Shown: piece by piece, positions 16,535 through 26,982 of the stretch
Layout of the letters: each line of letters starts with the position of its first letter
How positions within the stretch are numbered: position 1 is the first letter of the stretch
NCBI RefSeq assembly: GCF_003602275.1
Contig: NZ_QZVT01000003.1
Coordinates: 62,001-126,000, forward strand
Reading direction: 5' to 3'
From: Arthrobacter cheniae
GTDB lineage: Bacteria; Actinomycetota; Actinomycetes; Actinomycetales; Micrococcaceae
DNA: 64,000 nucleotides
Notes under the pieces: generated by a model
Told to the model about the DNA's origin: nothing
The model's database searches: none
The model's input: only the letters and a program-made list of their open reading frames with translations
Program-made: the position numbers and the translations under genes

Positions 16535-19510
16535 TCAGACGCGGGGCTTCTCCCGCATCTCGAAGGTCTCGATGGTGTCGCCTTCCTTGACATCGTTGAA
16601 CGAGCCCAGGCCGATGCCACACTCGAAGTCGGTGCGGACCTCGGTGGCGTCGTCCTTGAAGCGCTTGAGCGAGTCCACGGAGAGGTTGTCCCCGATGACC
16701 TTGCCGTCGCGCAGGACGCGGGCCCTCGTGTTGCGTCGGATGACGCCCGAACGAACGATCGAACCGGCGATGTTGCCGAACTTCGAGGAACGGAACACCT
16801 CGCGGACCTCTGCGGTACCGAGCTGCACTTCCTCGTACTCGGGCTTGAGCATGCCCTTGAGTGCGAGCTCGATGTCATCGATGGCTCCATAGATGACCGA
16901 GTAGAAGCGCATGTCCACGCCCTCGCGCTCCGCGAGGTCGGCCACACGTTCGGCCGGCTTCACGTTGAACCCGATGATGATGGCATTGTCGACCGTCGCC
17001 AGGTTGACGTCGTTCTGCGTGATGGCACCGACACCGCGGTGGATGACGCGCAGCTGCACGCCTTCGCCGACATCGATCTTGAGCAGCGAGTCCTCCAGCG
17101 CCTCGACGGCACCCGACACGTCACCCTTGAGGATGAGGTTGAGGGTGTCGACCTTGCCGTCGGCGACGGCCTGGTCGAAGTCCTCGAGGCTGATGCGCTT
17201 GCGGCGCTTCGCCAAAGCGGCGTTGCGGTCGGCTGCTTCACGCTTCCCAGCGATCTGGCGTCCGGTGCGCTCGTCGTCCGTCACGAAGAACGTGTCGCCT
17301 GCCCGAGGGACATTGGACAGACCCAGCACCTGTACCGGACGCGATGGTCCCGCCTCGGTGATGACATCGCCGTTCTCGTCGAACATGGCACGGACGCGTC
17401 CATGGGCCGTACCGGCCACGATCGTGTCGCCCACTTTCAGTGTTCCCGACTGAACCAGGACCGTTGCGACAGCGCCGCGACCACGGTCGAGGTTTGCCTC
17501 GATCGCGATACCGCGGGCGTCCTTGTTCGGGTTGGCCCGCATGTCGAGGGCAGCGTCTGCGGTCAGCAGGACGGCCTCGAGCAGCTCGTCGATACCCATG
17601 CCCTGAAGCGCGGATACGTGGACGAACATGGTGTCGCCACCGTATTCCTCGGGTACCAGGCCGTACTCAGTCAGCTGGCCCTTGACCTTGTCCGGGTTCG
17701 CGCCTTCCTTGTCCATCTTGTTGACTGCGACGACGATCGGCACGTTGGCCGCCTGGGCGTGGTTGAGCGCCTCGACGGTCTGCGGCATGACGCCGTCGTC
17801 GGCTGCGACGACGAGCACCGCGATGTCCGTGACCTTCGCACCACGGGCACGCATGGCGGTGAACGCCTCGTGACCGGGAGTGTCGATGAAGGTGATGGCG
17901 CGCGTGGTGTCCTCGTGCACGTGCTGGATCTGGTAGGCACCGATGTGCTGGGTGATGCCACCGTGCTCGCCCTCGACGACCTTGGTGTTGCGGACGGCGT
18001 CGAGCAGACGCGTCTTACCGTGGTCGACGTGGCCCATGACCGTGACGACCGGCGGACGGGCCTCGAGGTCCTCGTCACCCTCGGCTTCCAGCTCGGCATC
18101 GAAGTCGATGTCGAAGCTGCTGAGGAGCTCGCGCTCCTCGTCCTCGGGCGATACCACCTGGATCTTGTAGCCCAGCTCGGTGCCCAGCACCTCGAACGTG
18201 TCCTCGTCCAGCGACTGGGTGGCCGTGGCCATCTCGCCGAGGTGGAAGAGCACCGTTACGAGTGCTGCCGGGTTCGCCTCAATCTTGTCGGCGAAGTCCG
18301 TGATGGACGAGCCTCGGCGCATGGTGACGATGGTGTTGCCGTCTCCGCGGGGTACGCTCACGCCGCCCAGCGAAGGAGCCGACATCTGCTCGAGTTCCTG
18401 ACGCTTTGCACGCTTCGACTTGCGCTGCTTGCCGCGCCCGGCTCCACCCTTGCCGAAAGCGCCGGCCGTGCCGCCACGTCCGCGGGTGCCCTTCCCGAAG
18501 CCGCCGCCTGCGGGAGCTCCGCTGGGGCTGTTCGGGGCTCCACCGGGTCCGCGGCGCGCACCGGCGCCGGCGCCTGCTCCTGCGCCGGGTGCTCCGCGGC
18601 CAGGGGCAGCGGGACGCTCGGTGCGGTTGGGCATCATGCCCGGAGTGGGCCGTGATCCAGGAGCTCCACCGGGACGGGGAGCACCGGGACGCGGTGCACC
18701 CGGACGGGGCCCGCCGGCACCTGCAGCCGGACGGGGTCCCCCGGCACCTGCAGCCGGGCGGGGTCCACCCGGACCTGCGGCGGCGGGACGCTGCTGTGCA
18801 TCGTCACGACGCCCGGGCCGGGGCATGCCCTGCGATGGTGCGAACGGATTGTTGCCCGGACGCGGCGGACGGTCCGAGGTGCGATCGGCACCACGGTCCG
18901 AGTCCCCGCGACGGGAACCCATCCCCTGCGACGGTGCGAAAGGGTTGTTACCTGGCCGGGGAGCGCCACCGGGACGAGCACCCGAGGGGCGCGTCGTACC
19001 TGCCGGCGGAGCTGCGGGCGGAGTTGCAGGGCGGGGCGCTGGACGCGCTGCCCCGTCCTGCGTGCCCTGCTGTGCCGGCGCTGAGGCGCTCGGGGCAGCC
19101 GGGGCGGGGTTTTCCACAGGTGCAGAGCCGTTGGAGAACGGTGATGCCTGCGGTGCAGCCGGTGCCGCCGGAGCCACGGGAGTGGCGGGCGCTGCCGGTG
19201 CGGGAGTGGAGGCCGCTGCAGGTGCGGCCGGGGCGGGTGCCTCGGGAGCGGGTGCCTCGGGAGCTGCCTGGGCAACACCTGGCTTCGGACCCGACGGCGC
19301 CGGCGCCGAGGGGCGGGATGGTGCGGGATCGGCGGCGGGCTTGGTAGCGCCGGCACCGGGGAATGCGCCGCGAAGTTTCTTCACGACGGGGGCTTCGATG
19401 GTGGATGAGGCTGAACGAACGAATTCGCCCAGTTCCTGCAGTTTCGCAACTGCGTCTTTCGAGGTTATACCGAGCTCTTTTGCGAGCTCGTGTACGCGGA
19501 CCTTGGCCAC
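16535..19510 (-). CDS. infB: Translation initiation factor IF-2
   Basis: 991 residues. It begins [18 protein letters not shown] (IF2_N). A very long Pro/Ala/Gly-rich region (about 60-350) follows with internal repeats. The GTPase domain has GHVDHGKT near residue 490, DTPGHEAF and NKMD. The C-terminal domains end in [18 protein letters not shown]. It brings initiator tRNA to the 30S subunit. It starts at GTG with GGAG upstream. The extended low-complexity N-terminus is typical of actinobacteria. Confidence 0.97.
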   Translation of the reverse strand: MAKVRVHELAKELGITSKDAVAKLQELGEFVRSASSTIEAPVVKKLRGAFPGAGATKPAADPAPSRPSAPAPSGPKPGVAQAAPEAPAPEAPAPAAPAAASTPAPAAPATPVAPAAPAAPQASPFSNGSAPVENPAPAAPSASAPAQQGTQDGAARPAPRPATPPAAPPAGTTRPSGARPGGAPRPGNNPFAPSQGMGSRRGDSDRGADRTSDRPPRPGNNPFAPSQGMPRPGRRDDAQQRPAAAGPGGPRPAAGAGGPRPAAGAGGPRPGAPRPGAPRPGGAPGSRPTPGMMPNRTERPAAPGRGAPGAGAGAGAGARRGPGGAPNSPSGAPAGGGFGKGTRGRGGTAGAFGKGGAGRGKQRKSKRAKRQELEQMSAPSLGGVSVPRGDGNTIVTMRRGSSITDFADKIEANPAALVTVLFHLGEMATATQSLDEDTFEVLGTELGYKIQVVSPEDEERELLSSFDIDFDAELEAEGDEDLEARPPVVTVMGHVDHGKTRLLDAVRNTKVVEGEHGGITQHIGAYQIQHVHEDTTRAITFIDTPGHEAFTAMRARGAKVTDIAVLVVAADDGVMPQTVEALNHAQAANVPIVVAVNKMDKEGANPDKVKGQLTEYGLVPEEYGGDTMFVHVSALQGMGIDELLEAVLLTADAALDMRANPNKDARGIAIEANLDRGRGAVATVLVQSGTLKVGDTIVAGTAHGRVRAMFDENGDVITEAGPSRPVQVLGLSNVPRAGDTFFVTDDERTGRQIAGKREAADRNAALAKRRKRISLEDFDQAVADGKVDTLNLILKGDVSGAVEALEDSLLKIDVGEGVQLRVIHRGVGAITQNDVNLATVDNAIIIGFNVKPAERVADLAEREGVDMRFYSVIYGAIDDIELALKGMLKPEYEEVQLGTAEVREVFRSSKFGNIAGSIVRSGVIRRNTRARVLRDGKVIGDNLSVDSLKRFKDDATEVRTDFECGIGLGSFNDVKEGDTIETFEMREKPRV
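18714..18767. repeat. 27-bp tandem direct repeat inside infB
   Basis: Units 18714-18740 and 18741-18767 differ at only 2 of 27 positions and encode the GGPRPAAGA peptide repeat of IF-2. Related shorter repeats flank it. The peptide [13 protein letters not shown] also occurs twice nearby. Confidence 0.85.
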
Positions 19511-19634
19511 ATTTCTCCTGTCTCGGTCCGCACCGAGTCAGGCACGAACCGTCTATTTCCTACTTCTGATCCCAGTCGCTAGGGCGGCTGGCAGATCGAA
19601 TGCTGAGCGCAACGGATTGGTCATCGTTGCGCAC

Positions 19635-20054
19635 TCATCGCTGGGTTCTCATCGGGTTTCCATGAGGGTTCTGACCCGCTTTCGGGGAGGACGGTGGTGA
19701 ATCGGAGCGCTTATCTCGACGCTCCAGGTGTGCCTGGAAGTCCGCTGCCAACCGCGCAGTGTCCACCGACCCGCGGAAAGCCCTGCTGAAGGCTCTTCGC
19801 TTGATGGCCGTTTCCATGCATGCCGGGTCGGGGTGCAGCCATGCACCCCGTCCGGATAGCCGGCGCCGCTCATCGATGACGGCGACAATCTGTCCGTCGA
19901 TCGGTCGTGCAACAACCCGCATCACGTGTGACTGGCGGTCCCGCCGGCGGCATCCTACGCAGGTGCGTATCGGATGGCGTTCCGCCGGGTGGCGTCCGGA
20001 CTCTTCTCGGTAAGCAGAGTCTTCCGGGCGCGGCTCGACAGCAGTCCCTTCCAT
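19635..20054 (-). CDS. ylxR: YlxR family RNA-binding protein
   Basis: 139 residues. The YlxR/DUF448 signature is RTCVGCRRRDRQSHVMR, followed by GRGAWLHPDPACMETAIKRRAF. It is always between nusA and infB, as here. It is a small nucleic-acid-binding protein; in other bacteria it has been linked to nucleoid or RNase P function, so the role here is not certain. The C-terminal 40 residues are polar and low complexity. Confidence 0.9.
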   Translation of the reverse strand: MEGTAVEPRPEDSAYREESGRHPAERHPIRTCVGCRRRDRQSHVMRVVARPIDGQIVAVIDERRRLSGRGAWLHPDPACMETAIKRRAFSRAFRGSVDTARLAADFQAHLERRDKRSDSPPSSPKAGQNPHGNPMRTQR

Positions 20055-20071
20055 TCTACCCCTTCCGGCTC

Positions 20072-20093
20072 GACCGGCTGACCGGAGCCGGTC
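20072..20093 (-). other. Hairpin overlapping the nusA stop codon
   Basis: Arms GACCGGCT (20072-20079) and AGCCGGTC (20086-20093) with a 6-nt loop. The nusA stop lies within the stem. It could tune nusA-ylxR read-through or mRNA stability; function not shown. Confidence 0.4.
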
Positions 20094-21108
20094 AGTCCTT
20101 GGCAGCCGGGTCAGCCGGGGCAGCCGGGGCGGACTGGGCGGGTTTGGCGGCGTCGGACACGATGTCGATCCGCCACCCGGTCAGCTTCGCGGCGAGGCGC
20201 GCGTTCTGGCCCTCCTTGCCGATGGCCAGCGAGAGCTGGTAGTCCGGTACGACGACGCGTGCGGACCTGGTGGCCTCGTCCGTGATCGTCACGGAGGTGA
20301 CGCGCGAGGGCGAGAGCGAGCTGGCGATGAAGGCCGCGGCGTCGTCGTTGTAGTCGACGATGTCGATCTTCTCGTCGTTGAGCTCGTTCATGACGGCGCG
20401 GACCCGGCTCCCCATCTCACCGATGCAGGCTCCCTTGGCGTTGACACCCGGGACATTGGCCTTCACCGCGATCTTGGTGCGGTGGCCCGCTTCACGCGCG
20501 AGGGCGACGATCTCGACGGTCTTGTCGGCGATCTCCGGCACCTCCAGCTCGAAGAGCTTCCGCACCAGGCCCGGGTGCGAACGGGAAAGAGTGATGGAGG
20601 GTCCCTTCATGCCGCGGTGCACGTCGACGACGAAGGCTCGCAGCCGGGTGCCGTGCACGTACTTCTCCCCGGGCACCTGCTCGGGCGGCGGTAGGACGGC
20701 TTCCACGGACCCGAGGTGGACCTGGATCATGTGCGGATTGTTGCCCTGCTGGATCATGCCGGCGACGAGCTCGCCCTCCTTGCCGCGGAACTCCCCGAGG
20801 ATGTTCTCGTCCTCGGCGTCGCGCAGCCGCTGCAGGATGATCTGCCGGGCCGTGCTCGCGGCGATCCGCCCGAAACCGCCGGGGGTGTCATCGAACTCGC
20901 CGACAGTCCCGCCGTCGTCGTCCTTCTCCGTGGCCCAGATAGTGACGTGGCCGTTGCGGCGGTCGAGCTCGGCACGGGCGGTTTCGTGCGCTCCGGGCGA
21001 TCGGTGGTAGGCGACGAGCAGTGCCTGCTCGATCGTGGGGATCAGCTTGTCCAGCGGGATCTCGCGTTCGCGCTCGAGGAGCCTGAGCGCGCTCATATCA
21101 ATGTCCAT
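20092..21108 (-). CDS. nusA: Transcription termination/antitermination factor NusA
   Basis: 338 residues from the ATG at 21108 ([15 protein letters not shown]), which has AAGGAG 6 bases upstream. It has an N-terminal RNA-polymerase-binding domain, an S1 domain and two KH domains ([40 protein letters not shown]). The C-terminal acidic repeats of the E. coli protein are absent, as usual in Gram-positives. It lies 10 bp after rimP. Confidence 0.96.
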   Translation of the reverse strand: MDIDMSALRLLEREREIPLDKLIPTIEQALLVAYHRSPGAHETARAELDRRNGHVTIWATEKDDDGGTVGEFDDTPGGFGRIAASTARQIILQRLRDAEDENILGEFRGKEGELVAGMIQQGNNPHMIQVHLGSVEAVLPPPEQVPGEKYVHGTRLRAFVVDVHRGMKGPSITLSRSHPGLVRKLFELEVPEIADKTVEIVALAREAGHRTKIAVKANVPGVNAKGACIGEMGSRVRAVMNELNDEKIDIVDYNDDAAAFIASSLSPSRVTSVTITDEATRSARVVVPDYQLSLAIGKEGQNARLAAKLTGWRIDIVSDAAKPAQSAPAAPADPAAKD

Positions 21109-21118
21109 GTGGGTCTCC

Positions 21119-21748
21119 TTACGCGTGGTGCACGGCGCCGGAGTTGTCCGGATCGGCCCCATCGATGTCTTCGGTGTGTTCATCCTCAAGATGCGCGAAT
21201 TCGACCTGTACGGTCCCCTTGCGGATCCTGGAAAATTCGAGGGCGAGCGGGTCGCCCTGCTTGGGCTTCATGCCTTTCTTGACCGGCAGCTGTGGAATGA
21301 GCCGGATGCCGGTTGCTGTGACTTCCTGCAGGCGACCGACGACGACGTCCCCCGTCACCGGCTTCACCTCGACCATGCGCCCGATGTTGCGGCGCCAGTG
21401 CCGCGGTTCGGTGAGGGGGCGCGAGACGCCGGGAGAGGAGATCTCGAGGCTGTAGGGACGGTCGTCGTCGTCGGGATCGCTGTCCATCGCCTCGGACAGA
21501 TCCGTCGAGATCGCGGAGATCACATCGAGTCCGACGCTTCCCGAGGCGTCCTCGGGCAGATCGACGACGACGTGCACGGTGCGGTGGGAGCCGGCGATCT
21601 TGATGTCCACATCCTCGAGATACAGGTTGTGCTGTTCGACGACGGGCAGGAGTCTGGTCCGCAGGCGCTGTGCCGCGGCCTGCAGCTCCGCCTCCACGGC
21701 CGACTTGCGGGTCGAGGCGTGGTTTTCGTTCCCGGACCGGACCGCCAT
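21119..21748 (-). CDS. rimP: Ribosome maturation factor RimP
   Basis: 209 residues from ATG 21748, which has GGGAGG 5 bases upstream. RimP features are [16 protein letters not shown] and the core [14 protein letters not shown]. It acts in 30S assembly. The frame is open 15 codons further upstream, but a -10-like TACTCT there suggests transcription starts inside that stretch. It heads the rimP-nusA-ylxR-infB run and is divergent from the DUF4439 gene. Confidence 0.93.
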   Translation of the reverse strand: MAVRSGNENHASTRKSAVEAELQAAAQRLRTRLLPVVEQHNLYLEDVDIKIAGSHRTVHVVVDLPEDASGSVGLDVISAISTDLSEAMDSDPDDDDRPYSLEISSPGVSRPLTEPRHWRRNIGRMVEVKPVTGDVVVGRLQEVTATGIRLIPQLPVKKGMKPKQGDPLALEFSRIRKGTVQVEFAHLEDEHTEDIDGADPDNSGAVHHA

Positions 21749-21856
21749 GGCTGCCTCCCACTCGATGATGTTGTCCACCAAGAGTACCGACATTCGGCAG
21801 CACCCGGTGTATGGCCGGGGAAAACCAGGACCTCCGTGGCATCATCGGAAACTGTG

Positions 21857-23161
21857 ATGACAGGGGGGCAGGCAGGCAGGACCCAGGGGCGCGGAGCGCG
21901 TCCGGCCTCTGTTGCTGCGCGTGCAGGCCGCGCGTTCCTCCGCCTGGTCGGCCTCTTCATCGTGGTGCTCCTCGTGGTGGGCATCGGGCTGAATCTCCGG
22001 TCGCCGGAGCCGGAGGAACCCGTCTTCTCCGCGTCCCAGCGTGCACAGCTCGACGCCGAGCGCCGGTACCGCGCACTGGCGGATGAGGCGCGCACGGTGG
22101 CTGCCGCCGGCCCGGCGTCCGCGAGCCACCTGACGCAGATCGCGGAGGACCTCGATGCGCACGCTGACGCCGTCGCACTGCCACGCTCCCCCAGGTCGGC
22201 AACACAGGGTCCGACCGTGGCAACTCCGCCGCCCGCGTCGGAGGCGGCTGCCGTGGCACCTTCCGACGAGGCGCGGGTGCTGACCGGACTGCATAGCAGC
22301 GCGCTCCTGAGCCTCCGCGATGCCATGGGAGCCGAAGCCGGACCGAGGCGGGTGCTCGCCGCAGCCGGTGCGAACCAGTGGCGGCACACCGCGCTGCTCG
22401 CCCAGGCCCTGGAGGTCGAATCGGGGCTTCTGCCGGCTGACGCGCTGTCCGCGACCGATCTTGCAGCCGGGACGGGACTCTTCGCGGGCCTTTCCGATCC
22501 GTCGGCTGCACCAACCGGCTCCCCGGTGGAACCTGCTGCGGAGACACCGACGCCTCCGACGTCGTCCCTGTCGCCCGCAGAAGCCGGCGTGGACGAGGAA
22601 CCGGACGAGGAACCGGCGGACCGCGCCGCGTCGGAGACTCCTGCCGCCGACTGCTCGGGCACTCCCATCGGTCCGGATGCCGACCGGCAGGCGCTACTCA
22701 CCGCGAAGACGGCCGAGGACCAGGCGCGCTACGGATACGACGTCGCCGCCGCGGTGCTCCCCGAACCGGCCAAGGGCCTCGCCCGTTCGGCAATTCACCG
22801 TGCCGCCGCCGATGCCGCAGCCCGACGCCTCGCCGAGCTGTGCATGCCGGTTGATCCGGCTCCGGCTGGTTTCGCCCTCGGCCCGGAGTTCCGTGCCGAC
22901 CCGGTCAGCACCCTGAGGGAACTCGAGGAGGACCACGCCGAGCTCTACGCCGGACTGGTGGCCACCACCGGTCCCGATGTCCGCGCCTGGGCGATCACCG
23001 CCTACAACGCCGCAGCGCAGCGCAGCCTCGAGGCGGGAACACCGCTGGCCGCCTTCCCGGGGCTCGACGGGACCGCCGGAGGAACCACGAGTACGTCACC
23101 GGGAAACTCCCCGTCGGAGGATGCGCCCCAGCCCCGGGAGACGGAGCAGGGTGATGGCTGA
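21857..23161 (+). CDS. DUF4439-type ferritin-like protein with N-terminal membrane anchor
   Basis: 434 residues. A short basic N-terminus is followed by one hydrophobic segment (LVGLFIVVLLVVGIGLNL). A long extracytoplasmic region follows, with an acidic Pro/Glu linker near 230-260. The C-terminal helical domain (TAKTAEDQARYGYDVAAA onward) resembles the DUF4439 ferritin-like fold. Metal ligands are not obvious. The function is unknown. Its stop overlaps the start of the following kinase-like gene by 8 bp, so they form an operon. The start could also be the GTG three bases earlier. Confidence 0.65.
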   Translation: MTGGQAGRTQGRGARPASVAARAGRAFLRLVGLFIVVLLVVGIGLNLRSPEPEEPVFSASQRAQLDAERRYRALADEARTVAAAGPASASHLTQIAEDLDAHADAVALPRSPRSATQGPTVATPPPASEAAAVAPSDEARVLTGLHSSALLSLRDAMGAEAGPRRVLAAAGANQWRHTALLAQALEVESGLLPADALSATDLAAGTGLFAGLSDPSAAPTGSPVEPAAETPTPPTSSLSPAEAGVDEEPDEEPADRAASETPAADCSGTPIGPDADRQALLTAKTAEDQARYGYDVAAAVLPEPAKGLARSAIHRAAADAAARRLAELCMPVDPAPAGFALGPEFRADPVSTLRELEEDHAELYAGLVATTGPDVRAWAITAYNAAAQRSLEAGTPLAAFPGLDGTAGGTTSTSPGNSPSEDAPQPRETEQGDG

Positions 23162-24206
23162 GGACCGACCCGATCCCAGGTCGATCCGCCCGGGAAGCGA
23201 CCCCGCGCTGGACCTCCCCGAGCTCCCCCACCGCCTGGTGCAGAGTGCGCGGACCATCGCCGGTGGTGCCCGCTGGACGCGGGAGTGGGGCGGCCTGCTG
23301 GCCGACCGGCTGACCGCGTGGGACCTCGACCTCGACCTGGAACCGGGGCAGCTCCCCTGGGCCGGCTTGTGCGCGGTCGTGGTGCCCGTCATCCGGCGCA
23401 ACGGCGCACAACCGGCGAGAGCCGTCCTGAAGCTCACGATCCCGCACGACGAGGCGCTTCCGGAGCCCGATGCCCTGGAACTCTGGGACGGAAGGGGTGC
23501 GGTTCCCCTGTTGGCGGCGTCGCGTCCCGACTTCGCGCTGCTCCTCGCACGGCTCGACGGCGACCATTCCCTGCGGGACGTCCCGCTCGACGAGACGCCC
23601 CAGCTGTGGGCGTCGGTGGTACGGCAGCTCTCGATCCCCTCCGGCGACAGCCCGCTCTGGGCCGCTTTCCCGCACCTGGCATCGGAGGCCGAGCAGTGGA
23701 CCGACACCCTGCCGGCCCGCTGGGACGAACTCGGCGAACCCTTCCCCCGCTGGCTCATGGAAGCCGCACTCGAGGTCTGCCAGTCCCGCGGCATCGTCGG
23801 CAGGCGGTCGGAGCGCGACGTCCTCGTGCACTCCGACCTGCACTACGAGAATCTCCTGCCGTCCGTCCCGGGGCAGCTGCGCGACTTCACGGCGATCGAT
23901 CCGAAGCCGGTGCTCGGCGATGCCGAGTACGCCGTGGCCCCGATGCTCTGGAACCGGTTGGGTGAACTCGACGCGGCAGATCCGGCGGGCCACCTCCGCG
24001 CGCACTGCTCAGCCCTCGCCGCCGCGGCCGGTCTCGACGACGAGCTGGCCTCCGGCTGGACCGTGGTGCGGGAGGTCCGCAGCGCCCTGGCCCATCTCGG
24101 TCACGGCCGGATCGGGGAGGCGCAGCGATCCCTATGGGTAGCCAGCTCGGTGGCGGGGCGGACGCTGGACGCCCTGCCCGCCGTCGGTGACCTGCCGGCC
24201 CCCTGA
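23154..24206 (+). CDS. Aminoglycoside/hydroxyurea phosphotransferase-like kinase
   Basis: 350 residues. The catalytic loop VHSDLHYENLL and the Mg-binding FTAIDPKPVLG match the APH(6)/hydroxyurea-kinase family. Many chromosomal members have unknown natural substrates, so a resistance role should not be assumed. It is translationally coupled to the DUF4439 gene. It is convergent with the TauE-like exporter only 13 bp away. Confidence 0.8.
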   Translation: MAEDRPDPRSIRPGSDPALDLPELPHRLVQSARTIAGGARWTREWGGLLADRLTAWDLDLDLEPGQLPWAGLCAVVVPVIRRNGAQPARAVLKLTIPHDEALPEPDALELWDGRGAVPLLAASRPDFALLLARLDGDHSLRDVPLDETPQLWASVVRQLSIPSGDSPLWAAFPHLASEAEQWTDTLPARWDELGEPFPRWLMEAALEVCQSRGIVGRRSERDVLVHSDLHYENLLPSVPGQLRDFTAIDPKPVLGDAEYAVAPMLWNRLGELDAADPAGHLRAHCSALAAAAGLDDELASGWTVVREVRSALAHLGHGRIGEAQRSLWVASSVAGRTLDALPAVGDLPAP

Positions 24207-24219
24207 CCGAGGGGCCGCG

Positions 24220-25035
24220 TCAGGACGGAGCGCCGACGAGCGGCCGGATGTTCTCGATCCAGACGTCGGAACCGAGCTTGATGATCAGCGCGCCGACGAC
24301 GGCGAGGAACACGATGCGGATGAACCTGCTGCCCTGGCTGATGGCCATGCGCGAGCCCGTATAGCCTCCGGCCATGTTCGCGACGCCGAGCAGCAGGCCG
24401 AGGCCCCACAGGATGGACCCGTTCGGCAGGAAGAACATCAGGGCACCGAAGTTGGTCGCCATGTTGACGATCTTCGCCTTCGCGCTGGCGCCGAGGAAGT
24501 TGTAGCCCAGCAGGGTCACCATCGCGATGATCAGGAAAGAACCGGTACCCGGCCCGATCAGGCCGTCGTAGAACCCGATGACGAGGCCGATCGCGCCCGC
24601 CGTGCCGTAGTGCCGGGCGCCCTGGTGTCGGAGCTTTGTCAGCGTTCCCACGGAGGGTTTCAGCGCGGTGAAGAGAGCCACGGCGACGAGCGCGACGACG
24701 ATGATCGGCTTGAAGACCGACGACGGCAGCAATGCGGCGAGGATGGCCCCGCCGAAACTGCCGACGAGGGCGATCCCCGCCATCGGCAGGGCTGTGCGCA
24801 GATCCGGATGCGCGCGCCGGTAGTAGGTGATGGCGCTCGTCGTCGTTCCGAAGATGGAACCCAGCTTGTTGGTGGCCAGCGCCTCCACGGGCGTGATGCC
24901 CGGTACCAGCAGGAGGACCGGCAACTGCAGCAGGCCACCCCCGCCGACGACGGCGTCCACCCAGCCCGCAGCGAAGCCGGCGACGAGCACGAGCAGGATC
25001 GTCGCGAGGTGCAGTTCCTCGAGTCCGGAGCCCAC
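24220..25035 (-). CDS. TauE/SafE family sulfite/anion exporter-like protein
   Basis: 271 residues with about eight membrane spans. It has the family's repeated pattern: FAAGWVDAVVGGGGLLQLP near the N-terminus and IGFYDGLIGPGTGSFL in the second half. It probably exports a sulfur-containing or other organic anion; the substrate is unknown. A role with the sulfite-oxidase-like enzyme at 1.2 kb cannot be claimed, since they are far apart. GTG start; no clear Shine-Dalgarno. It lies 5 bp after the proS stop, so it is probably in the proS transcript. Confidence 0.85.
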   Translation of the reverse strand: MGSGLEELHLATILLVLVAGFAAGWVDAVVGGGGLLQLPVLLLVPGITPVEALATNKLGSIFGTTTSAITYYRRAHPDLRTALPMAGIALVGSFGGAILAALLPSSVFKPIIVVALVAVALFTALKPSVGTLTKLRHQGARHYGTAGAIGLVIGFYDGLIGPGTGSFLIIAMVTLLGYNFLGASAKAKIVNMATNFGALMFFLPNGSILWGLGLLLGVANMAGGYTGSRMAISQGSRFIRIVFLAVVGALIIKLGSDVWIENIRPLVGAPS

Positions 25036-25040
25036 CGCGG

Positions 25041-26840
25041 CTAGTGCGCCGTGATGTCGCGCAGCAGGGCGACGGCCTCGCCGACGGCGACGTTCTGTGC
25101 CTCGCCGCTGCGGCGGTCCTTGACCTCGAGGACGCCGTCGGCGAGACCACGGCCGACGACGACGATGGTGGGCACGCCGATGAGCTCGGCATCGCCGAAC
25201 TTGACGCCCGGCGAGACCTTGGGACGGTCGTCGTACAGCACGGTCAGGCCCACCGACTCGAGTTCGGCGGCAAGCTTCTCGGCCGCCTCGAAGACCTCGG
25301 TGCCCTTGCCCGTCGCGACGATGTGGACGTCTGCCGGGGCCACGCTGCGGGGCCAGATGATGCCGCGGTCGTCATGGTTGGACTCCGCGAGGGCGGCGAT
25401 CGCCCTCGTCACGCCGACGCCGTAGGACCCCATGGTCACCGTGGCGAGCTTGCCGTTCCGGTCGAGCACCTTCAGCCCGAGCGCCTCGGCGTACTTCCGG
25501 CCGAGCTGGAAGATGTGCCCCATCTCGATGCCGCGCGCAGCGACGAGCGGACCGGAACCGTCGGGAGCCTCGTCGCCCTCGCGCACCTCGACGGCTTCGA
25601 TGGTGCCGTCCCAGGTGAAGTCGCGACCTGCCACGAGGCCGAAGACGTGCTTGCCGTGCTCGTTGGCACCCGTGATCCAGGCCGTTCCGCTGACGACCCG
25701 CGGGTCCACGAGGTACAGCAATCCGGTGGCTGCCTCGGCGCCGAGTACCGCGGCGTCCAGGGCGAGGCCCGGGCCGATGTAGCCCTTGACCAGGCCCGCA
25801 TGCTTCTTCAGGTCCTCCTCGTTGGCCGCTTCAACGGCCACCTCTCCGCCCGTCCCGAGGTGCCCGGCGATGGTCGCCTCGATGCGCTTGAGGTCCACCG
25901 AGCGGTCGCCGGGAACGCCGACGACGACGATCTCGCGCTCTCCCGTCGGCAGTACCGCGGCGAGCACCACGTTCTTGAGGGTGTCCGCAGCCGTCCAGCC
26001 ACGGTCCTCGCGGGGCACCGCGCCGTTGGCATGTGCCACCAGCGTCTCGATGGTCGGGGTGTCAGGCGTGTCGCGCACCTCGGCCGGGGGCGCGCCGGTG
26101 AAGTCGATGGCATCCGGCACGACCGTGGTGACGGCCTCCACGTTCGCGGTGTAACCGCCCTCGGACCGGACGAAGGTGTCCTCGCCGATGGGGGTGGGGT
26201 GGAGGAACTCCTCGCTCTTGGAGCCGCCCATGGCCCCGGCCGTCGCCGTCACGGGGACGACCTCGAGGCCGAGGCGCTCGAAAATGCGCAGGTACGCACC
26301 GCGGTGGAGCTGATAGCTCGCCTCGAGTCCCTCGTCGTCGATGTCGAAGGAGTAGGAGTCCTTCATGATGAACTCCCGGCCGCGGAGCAGACCGGCGCGT
26401 GGCCGGGCCTCGTCGCGGTACTTGGTCTGGATCTGGAACAGGCTCACGGGAAGGTCCTTGTACGAGGTGTACAGGTCCTTCACGAGCAGCGTAAACATCT
26501 CCTCGTGCGTCGGCGCCAGAAGGTAGTCGGCCCCCTTGCGGTCCTGCAGGCGGAAGATGCCGTCGCCGTACTCGGTCCAGCGGTTGGTCGCCTCGTAGGG
26601 CTCCTTGGGCAGCAGCGCCGGGAAGTGGAGTTCCTGGGCGCCGATGGCTTCCATCTCTTCGCGCACGACGGCTTCGACGCGGGCGAGGACCTTCAGTCCC
26701 AGCGGCAGCCAGCTGTAGATGCCGGGAGCCGCACGCCGGATGTAGCCCGCCCGCAGCAGGAGGCGGTGACTCGCGACTTCCGCGTCGGCTGGGTCTTCAC
26801 GCAGGGTGCGCAGGAAAAGGGTCGAGAGTCGTAAGACCAC
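25041..26840 (-). CDS. proS: Prolyl-tRNA synthetase (bacterial type)
   Basis: 599 residues from GTG 26840 ([15 protein letters not shown]). Class II motifs are visible: [34 protein letters not shown] (motif 2 area) and [16 protein letters not shown] (motif 3). The insertion (editing) domain lies between, from about 225 to 390. It charges tRNA-Pro. It follows GNAT-ispG-rseP-dxr, the normal actinobacterial order. A minus-strand TAGATT at 26909-26914 is a possible -10 box; a 7-bp hairpin is at 26879-26894 in the leader. No T-box was recognised. Confidence 0.95.
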   Translation of the reverse strand: MVLRLSTLFLRTLREDPADAEVASHRLLLRAGYIRRAAPGIYSWLPLGLKVLARVEAVVREEMEAIGAQELHFPALLPKEPYEATNRWTEYGDGIFRLQDRKGADYLLAPTHEEMFTLLVKDLYTSYKDLPVSLFQIQTKYRDEARPRAGLLRGREFIMKDSYSFDIDDEGLEASYQLHRGAYLRIFERLGLEVVPVTATAGAMGGSKSEEFLHPTPIGEDTFVRSEGGYTANVEAVTTVVPDAIDFTGAPPAEVRDTPDTPTIETLVAHANGAVPREDRGWTAADTLKNVVLAAVLPTGEREIVVVGVPGDRSVDLKRIEATIAGHLGTGGEVAVEAANEEDLKKHAGLVKGYIGPGLALDAAVLGAEAATGLLYLVDPRVVSGTAWITGANEHGKHVFGLVAGRDFTWDGTIEAVEVREGDEAPDGSGPLVAARGIEMGHIFQLGRKYAEALGLKVLDRNGKLATVTMGSYGVGVTRAIAALAESNHDDRGIIWPRSVAPADVHIVATGKGTEVFEAAEKLAAELESVGLTVLYDDRPKVSPGVKFGDAELIGVPTIVVVGRGLADGVLEVKDRRSGEAQNVAVGEAVALLRDITAH

Positions 26841-26982
26841 GCGGGGTGTCCGTTCGTATCGGTACTGCCATCCATCTCCCCGCCGTCCGGCGGGAAACAA
26901 CAGGTACCAATCTAGCGGGTCCGTCCCCCACGGGCCGGTCCCCGGCGCGTCAGGGTCGACGGCGTCGTGGCCGGCAGGGTCC

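Noticed and set aside
17039-18655. Long open frame on the plus strand opposite infB (and similar ones opposite pnp, bkdABC, proS, dxr)
   Set aside because: High-GC third positions leave the antisense frame open; there is no ribosome-binding site and the sense strand encodes a conserved protein.
23154-24206. Antibiotic-resistance gene call for the APH-like kinase
   Set aside because: The family includes many chromosomal kinases of unknown substrate; no mobile element or resistance context is present.
26841-26982. T-box or other riboswitch ahead of proS
   Set aside because: Only one short 7-bp hairpin is present and no T-box sequence was found.
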